A stretch of DNA of 64,000 nt from assembly GCA_004352715.1 (NCBI GenBank), contig SCFE01000100.1, forward strand, positions 1,713,747 to 1,777,746, given 5' to 3'. This stretch comes from Hofstenia miamia (lineage: Eukaryota > Xenacoelomorpha > Acoela). Under the pieces are notes generated by a model, which had not been told where the DNA came from, made no database searches, and worked only from the letters and a program-made list of their open reading frames with translations. A program made the translations under genes and the position numbers. Within the stretch, counting starts at the first letter, position 1, and each line of letters opens with the position of its first letter. This document shows, piece by piece, positions 36,939-46,128 of this stretch.

Positions 36939-37485
36939 AGAGGGAAGATGTATGTCACTGTTCTCAATGGGTCAACTTCCTNCTCTCAAGTCCAATGGAC
37001 AGGTACAATTATTTAGTAAGCATTCTGTTCTACCCAAATTCACTGGGCAAATTGATGCTGTGTCACAGTCTTTTGATGAATGGTTTTTTCTATTTGAATT
37101 GACCATGAAGCAACACAAAAATTTGCAGGAGACTGCCGTGTCACAGTTCCCCTTATATCTCAGTGGATTGGCATACAACCAATACATGATGCTTGACCAG
37201 GGCATCAAAACTGATTACCAGTTGTTGGTGGGTTTCTTTGAGGATCACTACTGAGTGCCGCACATCAAACATCAGTACAAGACACTATTGTGTGACATGT
37301 CTTTTAAATTCAGCGATGATATCCACAACTATATCACCCAGGTTGAACGCCTGTTCTGTTTGAGCAGTCTTTCTAGAGAATATTCTAAGCACGATTTATT
37401 CTCTTACATTTGCAGAGGTTTTCCTTCATCAATAAGAAACTGGCTGGAAGTTCAATGCGATCCTGAGGATAGCCTCCATGAGATT
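36939..37485 (+). mobile_element. Ty3/gypsy copy B', repeated gag segment
   Basis: 36983-37253 repeats 36201-36472 almost base for base, beginning right after a single N at 36982. It then continues further into gag (YSKHDLFSYICRGFPSSIRN) until the next gap. The N at the join suggests an assembly join, not a real tandem repeat. Confidence 0.75.
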
Positions 37486-38485
37486 NNNNNNNNNNNNNNN
37501 NNNNNNNNNNNNNNNNNNNNNNNNNNNNNNNNNNNNNNNNNNNNNNNNNNNNNNNNNNNNNNNNNNNNNNNNNNNNNNNNNNNNNNNNNNNNNNNNNNNN
37601 NNNNNNNNNNNNNNNNNNNNNNNNNNNNNNNNNNNNNNNNNNNNNNNNNNNNNNNNNNNNNNNNNNNNNNNNNNNNNNNNNNNNNNNNNNNNNNNNNNNN
37701 NNNNNNNNNNNNNNNNNNNNNNNNNNNNNNNNNNNNNNNNNNNNNNNNNNNNNNNNNNNNNNNNNNNNNNNNNNNNNNNNNNNNNNNNNNNNNNNNNNNN
37801 NNNNNNNNNNNNNNNNNNNNNNNNNNNNNNNNNNNNNNNNNNNNNNNNNNNNNNNNNNNNNNNNNNNNNNNNNNNNNNNNNNNNNNNNNNNNNNNNNNNN
37901 NNNNNNNNNNNNNNNNNNNNNNNNNNNNNNNNNNNNNNNNNNNNNNNNNNNNNNNNNNNNNNNNNNNNNNNNNNNNNNNNNNNNNNNNNNNNNNNNNNNN
38001 NNNNNNNNNNNNNNNNNNNNNNNNNNNNNNNNNNNNNNNNNNNNNNNNNNNNNNNNNNNNNNNNNNNNNNNNNNNNNNNNNNNNNNNNNNNNNNNNNNNN
38101 NNNNNNNNNNNNNNNNNNNNNNNNNNNNNNNNNNNNNNNNNNNNNNNNNNNNNNNNNNNNNNNNNNNNNNNNNNNNNNNNNNNNNNNNNNNNNNNNNNNN
38201 NNNNNNNNNNNNNNNNNNNNNNNNNNNNNNNNNNNNNNNNNNNNNNNNNNNNNNNNNNNNNNNNNNNNNNNNNNNNNNNNNNNNNNNNNNNNNNNNNNNN
38301 NNNNNNNNNNNNNNNNNNNNNNNNNNNNNNNNNNNNNNNNNNNNNNNNNNNNNNNNNNNNNNNNNNNNNNNNNNNNNNNNNNNNNNNNNNNNNNNNNNNN
38401 NNNNNNNNNNNNNNNNNNNNNNNNNNNNNNNNNNNNNNNNNNNNNNNNNNNNNNNNNNNNNNNNNNNNNNNNNNNNNNNNNNNNN
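37486..38485. other. Assembly gap, exactly 1000 N
   Basis: Placeholder gap; plus-strand gag on the left faces minus-strand pol on the right. Confidence 0.95.
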
Positions 38486-39891
38486 AGAATGTCATTGGTA
38501 TACGCTGAGATGCCAGGCTCAAGAAGGTTTCACACCATCTTTAAGGACTTTCGTGACATACCACTGGAAGGTAGCTGGCGCATTGCATAGGCCAAAGGCC
38601 ATATACTTCCATTCATATAACCTGTAAGGGGTAATGAAGGCGGTCTTTGAGATGTCAGAAGGGCGCATGGGTACCTGCCAGTAAGCTTTACATAAGTCTA
38701 GGCATGAGAAAAATTTATATTTACTAGCATCATAGAGGAGATCTTCTATCCATGGCAGGGGATACGCGTCTTTAATCGTGATATCATTTAGCTTATGAAA
38801 ATCAATGCACAACTGATACTTCTCCCTTGGCGAATGAACATGGTGGGGGTATTATTCCACTTTCAATTAGGTCACTCAAGATCTTCTTGTACTCAGGTTT
38901 TAAATTTTCTGGCACATGGCGTACTGGCAGCCGAATTGGATGATCATGTTTCAGTTCAATAGCATGCTCCTCACCTAATGCCTGACCTACACTAATTTAC
39001 CATAGTTAAATACATCGTGCTTTTTATAAAGCAGAGATACCAAAGATTTTCTCTCCTTTTGATTTAAGTGTGGATGAGAACTTTCAGTAACTGTTGGTAC
39101 TTTTACTGGACTTGCAGGAGCTTCCAGATAGTGCATGGTGGTACATATCAGTAAACAAGTGACTGGGATACTTTCAACTCTCACCAGCACTCCTACTAAT
39201 TGTAATTGGGAAACCCCAATCTTGACAGAGGAAGTCGACCCATTGAGAACAGTGACATACATCTTCCCTCTTGTTACTTTGCACAAATCTGGCAAAAAAG
39301 AGACTCCACGTATGTACTTGCCTCTATGCCCTGAGATCATAATGTCCCCATTATTACTGGCATCTGAAGTCACAGCAACTTGAGTCCAATGCTTGGGTTT
39401 GAGAAATATGGGTTCATCCAAGTCAAAAATAGCTTCCTTCTCAGGGATCGTAGCTAATTGCGTTGCTTCCTAATCTTTAATTGAAATCGTATTATTTTTG
39501 AAGTTGATAACACAAGAATTGCGTTCTAAAAAATCATTTCCTAATATTAGATCATATGGGAGACGATGATTTGATGTGTCTACTACCAGCAGGTCTACTT
39601 TGAAAGGCTCCGCATGAATCTTGATTGAGGCATCCTTTATCTGTCCTTTCAGCAAAAGAGGGTTTCCAGAGGCATCGATCAGCTTTGCACTGGAGGAATC
39701 CAATGAATCTTGATTTAATCACAATTCTTTACAGCACTCGTCACTTATTATGGAGGCGGTGGCTCCAGTATCCACTGTGGCATTAAAGATATTACCATTC
39801 ATCTCAACAGGTATTAAGTTCTTTCTAATCAACTGAGTTATAACTAGTATGTTGTGACCTTGTGCACATTTTACAGGAGGCAGCGCTCCAA
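38486..39891 (-). pseudogene. gypsy protease and RT start (copy C), broken
   Basis: The protease active site DTGA lies at 39761-39772, in the -1 frame relative to gag. A TGA at 39719-39721 and a TAG at 39470-39472 break the protease. The linker is open at 38987-39421. RT motifs (CIDFHKLND, FSCLDLCKAYWQVP, FGLCNAPATFQ) lie at 38519-38812. The RT box at the gap edge reads YTND, and the same TGA and frameshift precede it as in copy A. Confidence 0.85.
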
Positions 39892-39901
39892 CTAATTTAA
39901 A
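39892..39901 (-). promoter_or_regulatory. -1 ribosomal frameshift heptamer at gag stop
   Basis: The minus strand reads T TTA AAT TAG in the gag frame: a canonical X XXY YYZ slippery heptamer directly abutting the gag stop. The protease reading frame (with DTGA) is in the -1 frame and is open through this point. Known retroelements use such heptamers to make Gag-Pol; a downstream stimulatory structure was not worked out. Confidence 0.75.
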
Positions 39902-41688
39902 TCTTGAGATGTAGTTGGATGATCAGGTTCTAAATCAACAAGATTGTCAACACACAAAGATTCAGTGGTGGCTTCTTTGACAATAAAGCCTTCACCATCA
40001 GCAACAAGCTGTACTTTGGCCTTGCACTGAGATTTTAGATGTCCTTTCTCTCCACAAGTGTAGCACCTTACAGATGATAAGTCAAACACCTTTTTGACAG
40101 CAGCAGGCTTCCTAAGCTCAAAACTCTTCATTGAAGACATACCAGAGAATTTAGTTATATTGTTATTGATGCATTGCAAATTCTGGAGCATGTAAACCAC
40201 ACTAATGGCTTTGCGGATAATCTCATGGAGCCTATCCTCAGGATCGCAGTGAACTTCCAGCTGGTTTCTTATTGATGAAGGAAAACCTTGGCAGATGTAA
40301 GAGAATAGATCGTGCTTAGAATATTCTTTGGAAAGACTGCTTAAACGGAACAGGCATTCAACCTGGGTGATATAATTGCAGATATCATCGCCGAATTTAA
40401 AAGACATGTCGCACAATAGTGTCTTGTACTGATGTTTGATATGCAGCACTTGGTAGTGATCCTTGAAAAAACCCACCAGCAGCTGGTAATCAGTTTTGAT
40501 GCTCTGGTTGAGCATCATGTATTGGTTGTATGCCAATCCACTAAGATATAAGGGGAACTGCGACACAGCAGTCTCTTGCAAATTTTTGTGTTGCTTCATG
40601 GTCAATTCAAACAGGAAAAACCATTCGTCAAAGGACTGCAACATGGCATCAATTTGCCCAGTGAATTTAGGTAGAACAGAGTGCTTACTAAATAATTGTA
40701 CCTGTCCATTGGACTCAGGAGGAAGGATTGACTCGTGATATCTTGGCTGATATTTAGAACTGGCTTTTTCATTGAACGGACTGTTATCACTCACATGTTG
40801 CTCCTTGCATGCAGGAATGACAACAGTGCTCACTGGATCAGGTAACGACTGGACATAGCCTGTTTGAGGAGTGGCTCTGGTAGTGAAAGTGGACACTTGT
40901 GTAAGAGTAGCCTGAGCAAAGTTAGGTTGACTGTGTGAAGGAGGAGTAGAACAAGGTATAGAAGTAGACACTCCACACAAAGGAACAGCTGGAGGAGGTT
41001 GGCTTGCACCCACTAACTGAACCACTCTACTGATTCTCTTGGCTAGTTCATCTAAGGCTTCATTCAACACAACATGGGTAACATATTCATCATTTCGATT
41101 ATTTTGGTTAGGTGTAGTCTCCTCTTGACGATTTGAGTTGTTAATAGGACTCTTTAACTCGTGGATTTGTAATTCCAGAGCAAAGGTTGACTCCAACATC
41201 TGTTGCTCCATCCTTTGATACGCCACGTGTTGGGTGTTAATTTTGGCTTGTAGAGATTCAACTTGGCATTCACTCTCCATCCTTAGAGCTACCTGTTGTG
41301 ACAACTCTTCCTTCAAATGCTCGATCTCAGCGATGTGCGCATTGAAATGAGGCATAGACTGCTGCTCATGACCACTGACATAACTGTGAGGACGCATTGG
41401 AATTAGCAGAGCATTCTGAGAGGTTAACACACATCGTGCATTTCTGTGGAATGATGGACTCACACTCATTGAGTTTGCATTGCTGTACGGAATAGTGGTG
41501 GCATTGTGATCATCCATATCATCCATCATTTGGGTAGTAGGAGAAGAAGGTTGAGAAAAATTAAGTAACAATCCAATGGTACAAGGGGTAACATCCTGGT
41601 TACCAACGCTTGCACAGGGGATGCTCCAAATGGGAGAAGTCCCAAAAGTAGGGGAATAAATTACAGTACGACTAGAACTAGAATCCAT
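39892..41688 (-). CDS. gag: gypsy gag polyprotein (copy C), intact
   Basis: 598 codons from ATG (41688) to TAG (39892). Residues about 115-185 form a coiled-coil-like helical stretch (HIAEIEHLKEELSQQVALRM). A capsid-like region follows around residues 320-520 (FDEWFFLFELTMKQH, GLAYNQYMML, YSKHDLFSYICQGFP). One nucleocapsid zinc knuckle is at about residues 541-555 (RCYTCGEKGHLKSQC, Cx2Cx4Hx4C). Gag would assemble the virus-like particle and bind element RNA. This is the only undamaged gypsy ORF in the window. Confidence 0.9.
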   Translation of the reverse strand: MDSSSSRTVIYSPTFGTSPIWSIPCASVGNQDVTPCTIGLLLNFSQPSSPTTQMMDDMDDHNATTIPYSNANSMSVSPSFHRNARCVLTSQNALLIPMRPHSYVSGHEQQSMPHFNAHIAEIEHLKEELSQQVALRMESECQVESLQAKINTQHVAYQRMEQQMLESTFALELQIHELKSPINNSNRQEETTPNQNNRNDEYVTHVVLNEALDELAKRISRVVQLVGASQPPPAVPLCGVSTSIPCSTPPSHSQPNFAQATLTQVSTFTTRATPQTGYVQSLPDPVSTVVIPACKEQHVSDNSPFNEKASSKYQPRYHESILPPESNGQVQLFSKHSVLPKFTGQIDAMLQSFDEWFFLFELTMKQHKNLQETAVSQFPLYLSGLAYNQYMMLNQSIKTDYQLLVGFFKDHYQVLHIKHQYKTLLCDMSFKFGDDICNYITQVECLFRLSSLSKEYSKHDLFSYICQGFPSSIRNQLEVHCDPEDRLHEIIRKAISVVYMLQNLQCINNNITKFSGMSSMKSFELRKPAAVKKVFDLSSVRCYTCGEKGHLKSQCKAKVQLVADGEGFIVKEATTESLCVDNLVDLEPDHPTTSQDLN

Positions 41689-42096
41689 TAGACTTTAGAA
41701 AACAAAACAACAATTTCTAGAACTGATAATGGGAGTACTCCCACACACACACAGGAACAAAAAGCACATAAAAGAGGTAAAGGTGATTAATAGACCAAAA
41801 AGGGAAGCAATGAACACGGTTGTACTTGGTAATAAATCCAATGTAAAGAAGCACTAGAAAAAGTAAAACAAACAAGAAATTTAACAATTGACATCAGCCA
41901 AATAAGAAACACAAAAGCTTCGTCACCATCCTTCAAGGTGAAGAAGTTAATGAATACATCAATGGGTAACTTTCTCTGAAGTCTCACAGCAATCAGGGGA
42001 AACAACTATCCCAGCTGATATGCGCCAAAACAAAAACCCAACTCACAACCAAACCAGTGAAAGAAAATAACAAGATTAGACAGTTATCACGTCAGC

Positions 42097-42114
42097 GTCC
42101 TGTCATGGTCACCA
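42097..42114 (-). promoter_or_regulatory. Primer-binding site
   Basis: Directly adjacent to the inner LTR edge, the minus strand reads TGGTGACCATGACAGGAC. Starting with TGG (complement of a tRNA CCA end) next to the LTR is the standard arrangement. I cannot name the tRNA. Confidence 0.65.
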
Positions 42115-42981
42115 TGTAGAATTGTTGGCTGGTAGAAAAACTTAACTAGAAACTTAATTGACTCTGCAGAAGGTTTGAATAGCAGTTACATAACAGCCAT
42201 GATTCCAGAAAAAGGAATAACACAGAGTTTATAGCATATAGATGTAACATTGGTAATTCATCCAAGTAACAAAACTACTTTAGGTAAGAACCAAGATGAC
42301 CAATTCCTATGGCTTCCAGCCAAAGCGGAACATCCAGAAGTAAAGTGCTTAACCTATTGACTGGTGCTACCCTATTTGTCTCACTTGCTTAATTTCTATC
42401 TCAATTCAAAAAATACAGATCCTCATTTTCATTGTTATCTCTCAGCTCACTATTAAATAAACTGTAATTGCCAGATATTTGTGCTAGCCCATGGCATGGT
42501 ATCATCACAGTGTTAGGTTTTATAAGTGCATGTACGTGTTGAATTACGAAAGAGAGATTTATTATTTCCTTACACATAACTTAGTGAGTCCACAATTCGG
42601 ACTGGGTAATCAACAGACCCCCAGAAGCAACATGTTGCCCCATGCTAGTGAAAGCACTCCCGAATTGTCGCAAATCTTAAGCAATAAGTTTCATCAAGAT
42701 AATAAATAAATAAAAAATACAATGGTAAAGACGGCAGTTGAGAGTAGATAAAATCTATTAAGCTATCACTACAGTTTCCTCAGGTTTTATACAATTGTTT
42801 CATCATTACCTGCCTTTGTTTACAATACTTCAGATGTCAATGTAGTTTAACATGATCAAATTCTGTTTCCCTCATAAAATTAAATTTGAGCAACAATCAG
42901 CACCATCAAGGGGACATCAAATTAATAACAGCAAACTAACATCGAAAATAGCGAATAACGTCACGATGACGTAATAATACA
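42115..42981 (-). repeat. 5' LTR of copy C
   Basis: About 867 bp, beginning TGTATTA and ending TTCTACA (TG...CA rule). The outer 240 bp match the partial LTR of copy A. AATAAA-type poly(A) signals are present inside. The outer boundary may extend to about 43008 because similarity to copy A continues to there. Confidence 0.75.
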
Positions 42982-43008
42982 AAGTAACGTTATAAAAAAT
43001 AAAATCAA

Positions 43009-43645
43009 CAGAATCCCCGAGCGACTCTACAATATTTGATACTTGGGTTACTAAGCTTCTAGCCTCATAGATACAATATCAGAATTATTTCTCTATCTAC
43101 TTTTGTGTTAAAATTGGAAAATTTTAAATATTAGCTATTATTTCAATTTAGCAAGATTGTCCCAACATGAAAGGAGTGCAAAGGAATTGTCATTGAAGAT
43201 TCTATATTTTTCTAACAAAAATAGTATGATGTTTATTATGATGCATAATTCATGAATTGTATTTACACCAAATTTGGAAATAAATTAGTCATGCACTCTA
43301 CACTAACAAAATGAAATGAGTCACAGCATTTGCATTAGCAAGAAGTGAAAACACATTTACTTTGAAATACATACATTTAACTTTTTCTCATATTCCTGCA
43401 AGCTTTTTATGTATGAATAGTGATATTTGTAAAAATCATTTTTCAAATTGGTATTCAAGTGACAAGTAATTTGATCGATTTGCATTCAATAATAATATTA
43501 AATTTATATTCATTCAAATTTTTCGATGTTTGTCAATAGATTTAATATCGAAATGTGTAAATGCCAATTTGGCGATATGATTCAATGTAAATTTTTGTTC
43601 TAATATTTTACAATCTTGTACTTAACCTCGACAAATGAATTGTTA
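43009..43645. other. AT-rich non-coding stretch
   Basis: No gene or repeat recognised. Confidence 0.4.
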
Positions 43646-43648
43646 AAT

Positions 43649-44826
43649 GGGGTTGACATTGCAGCTCGATATTCAAATACAAGCAAAATTGTTAGGCGAA
43701 GATGCTGAATAGAGCTACGTGGAATAAACATTACTAGAGGGTTAAAAACAATGAGAAATCCAATAATAAAGTGTTAAAAATTGTCGCTATAGACCAAAGG
43801 TGAAGTATAAAGTAACAAAAATCTTAGCGCGCGGCTTATATTTATGAAAAATAAATAATTTTTGAAATGAAAATTATTGACTTTAAAATTTCTAATTATA
43901 TAAGTATAAGAACAGAAATCTGTAAATTTGTAATGAAAATGTTTAAAGGGTAATAAACTGTTTTTTCCATTATCGAGTATTTTTTTAATTTTACTCATGT
44001 ATTTTAATTGATTTCTTATAGTTTTAAAGGTGACGTAAATAATTGTTTATCGAGTATGTTATCTACTCTGCTCTATTTGTTGTAAGTTAAAATTCTTCTA
44101 TTAAGTAAGGCTTAGATACCTTTCTCTAGCCTTTGTCTATGAAAAAGACATTTACTTAGAATATTTAAACTAATATATGAAATATACGTTTTTCATAAAT
44201 TAGCGTACATTTTGCTGTTTATTGCATTAAATGCATCAAACAATAACCCTTCAGTGCTAAATTTAAATAATGGATTTATGTTATCTCTTGATTGTTTTAT
44301 TTCGAATTTACATAGTTTAATGCATTTCACAAGGGCGTATATAATCGGGCGAATAGAAAATAATCTTGTTCACGGTTTTAACCCCTAGTAATGTTTATTT
44401 CTGTCGCGTGTTTCCACGCTTTAATGGCTAAATAAATTTGTTTCAAATTACTAATTACTTTAAAAGGACAAGTGACAATTACTTAGAATTATAAATATTA
44501 TATTTATATTGTACATAAAGAAAGTTAAAGTAACTGCTAAGCATTTTCTGCATTAGACTAAATATTGAATTCACTTATCTTATTAATATTTCCTGTATTT
44601 TAAAGTATTTCATACATAAATATATGATTAACATTTTCATACTATTTCTAAGTAGTGGTCCATTATGACTCTTAAAGGGATTAGCAATTGTATTATTCTA
44701 AGCTCATATTAACTTACAAATAATTATTGCATTCGCGTTTATTTATTCAATCTATAATTTATAAATTCAAATTTTGTTTAAATTTTGTTTGTATTTAAAT
44801 ATCCAGCTGCAGCCACAACCCCGTTA
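43649..44826. mobile_element. Possible 1.2-kb element with ~42-bp inverted ends
   Basis: The left end (43649-43692) reads GGGGTTGACATTGCAGCTCG followed by an AT-rich block. The right end (44783-44826), reverse complemented, starts GGGGTTGTGGCTGCAGCTGG and continues with a matching AT-rich block. A third copy of the motif occurs at 45497-45555 in the same orientation as the right end, with the GAATATCGAGCTG part duplicated. The interior is AT-rich and non-coding. The superfamily is unknown. Confidence 0.45.
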
Positions 44827-44834
44827 ACACTTAC

Positions 44835-45106
44835 CTTACAAGAATCAAAATAAAAAATATTAAAGGTGGTGGAATCTATGATGATATTGACATACACTTG
44901 CAGGAAAATAGGCAAATCAGCAGTTTTTAAGCTAGGTGAATTTATTTTAGATAATTTTGAATCGTGATGAAGGTGTATTTTATAAGCATGTGTAGTTTTA
45001 CCGCATACAAATAATGATAAATCAGTGGGTACAATTTCCAATGATTTGCTATGCAAACGTGGCCCTGATGAGAGATGAGCGGCATGTCGCAAGTATTGAA
45101 GTAACT
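44835..45106 (-). CDS. Candidate internal exon, unknown protein
   Basis: On the minus strand, TTTAG precedes a stop-free 272-base segment ending at a perfect donor (TGTAAG, GTAAGT). The peptide has coding-like composition: RLHSKSLEIVPTDLSLFVCG, KIHLHHDSKLSKINSPSLKT, ADLPIFLQVYVNIIIDSTTF, NIFYFDSCK. I do not recognise the family. The repeat motif described at 44783-44826 begins only about 10 bases inside the putative intron. If real, further exons are expected on the minus strand; none was identified. Confidence 0.4.
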
Positions 45107-45199
45107 CTAAACCCTTACACACATGATATTATTACCAAAGAATTTCAAAGGAAAAACTTTGCCTTTTGGAGGGGATGTCTAATTTTTAATAGTTTTTAA

Positions 45200-46010
45200 T
45201 ATTCATCAAATGGAACATTTAAAAATCTTTAATTGATAGTCTTAGTATAACAAATATCACTGGTTAGATTAAATGATTAAATTATCTTTACATTTCAAAA
45301 GCTTTGAAATTTTACAAATATCTAATGCATTTATGTAACTTAAATAAACAATAAAAAGTAAAAAATACATTTATGTACGAATGATTTTAAATGCAGAGAA
45401 TATTATTAACAAGATAAGTGAATTCAATATTAAGTGTAATGCTGAAAATACTGGGCAGTTTTCGCGTTTAATTATAATTTCTGAAGTTTTGTCAATTTTG
45501 CTTGTATTTGAATATCGAGCTGATTGCGAATATCGAGCTGCAGTCATTACCCTGACATAATAGATTTCCACATAATTATTTTTATTTTTAAAGGAATTCA
45601 TTTTTTGATTTAGAATGGATTTTCCAAAGGAGTATTCCTTGTTATTAACAAGCTACATACTCAACATCTTTTGATTTAACAATACAACCAGACAAGATTC
45701 GAAAAAATGGGCTGAAAGCATCGAGATCGAGAAATTTCATTGTTTTTTGAGGGTCGAAAATGAGAAAAAAATTTCGAAATATTCACTGTCGCAGAATTAA
45801 AAATTCGTGATCTCGTAATTCCTGGACACGAGTGCACGCTGGCTTTTGTATGAGTGACGACACGTGGAACCTTGCGCACAATCGTATTTTTAAGAGTTGG
45901 TTTAACATTCCTTATATTTCTGTTTTTTAAAATCAACATACATAATTTCTTAGATCTAGTGAACAAGACGGTGATTTGAAAGAACTATTAAAGTATGAAG
46001 TTTAAACAGT
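45200..46010. other. AT-rich non-coding stretch
   Basis: Holds the third copy of the inverted-end motif (45497-45555). No supported gene. Confidence 0.4.

Positions 46011-46011
<1 letters not shown>

Positions 46012-46048
<37 letters not shown>
46012..46048. repeat. (TAA)n microsatellite at LINE 5' end
   Basis: About 12 units. A matching (ATA)n tract follows the 3' end of the LINE at 49440-49456, consistent with insertion into TAA repeats. Confidence 0.9.
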
Positions 46049-46123
46049 GCCCTAGTGGCCAAGGGGTAAAAGGCTAGACTGGGACCGCGAGGACCCGGGT
46101 TCGAGCCCGCCCCCCGACCCTAC
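46049..46123 (+). other. tRNA-like head with Pol III A and B boxes
   Basis: Begins exactly where the (TAA)n ends. TGGCCAAGGGGT fits the A-box pattern of a tRNA D arm, with GCC/GGC able to form the D stem. GGGTTCGAGCCC about 40 bases downstream fits the B box and T arm. No matching 3' acceptor strand and no good anticodon stem are present, so it is tRNA-derived, as in SINE heads, and not a functional tRNA gene. Confidence 0.6.
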
Positions 46124-46128
46124 CTTCA

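Larger units (their letters stand above)
38486..42981 (-). mobile_element. Ty3/gypsy copy C with 5' LTR, leader, gag and start of pol
   Basis: Minus strand, reading from the LTR at 42981: LTR, primer-binding site, leader of about 425 bases, intact gag, -1 slippery site, protease, linker, and RT up to the gap at 38485. This is the most complete 5' half of the family in the window. Pol carries stops and frameshifts. Confidence 0.9.

Noticed and set aside
46049-46123. Functional tRNA gene
   Set aside because: Only D- and T-arm patterns are present; no matching acceptor 3' strand and no anticodon stem.
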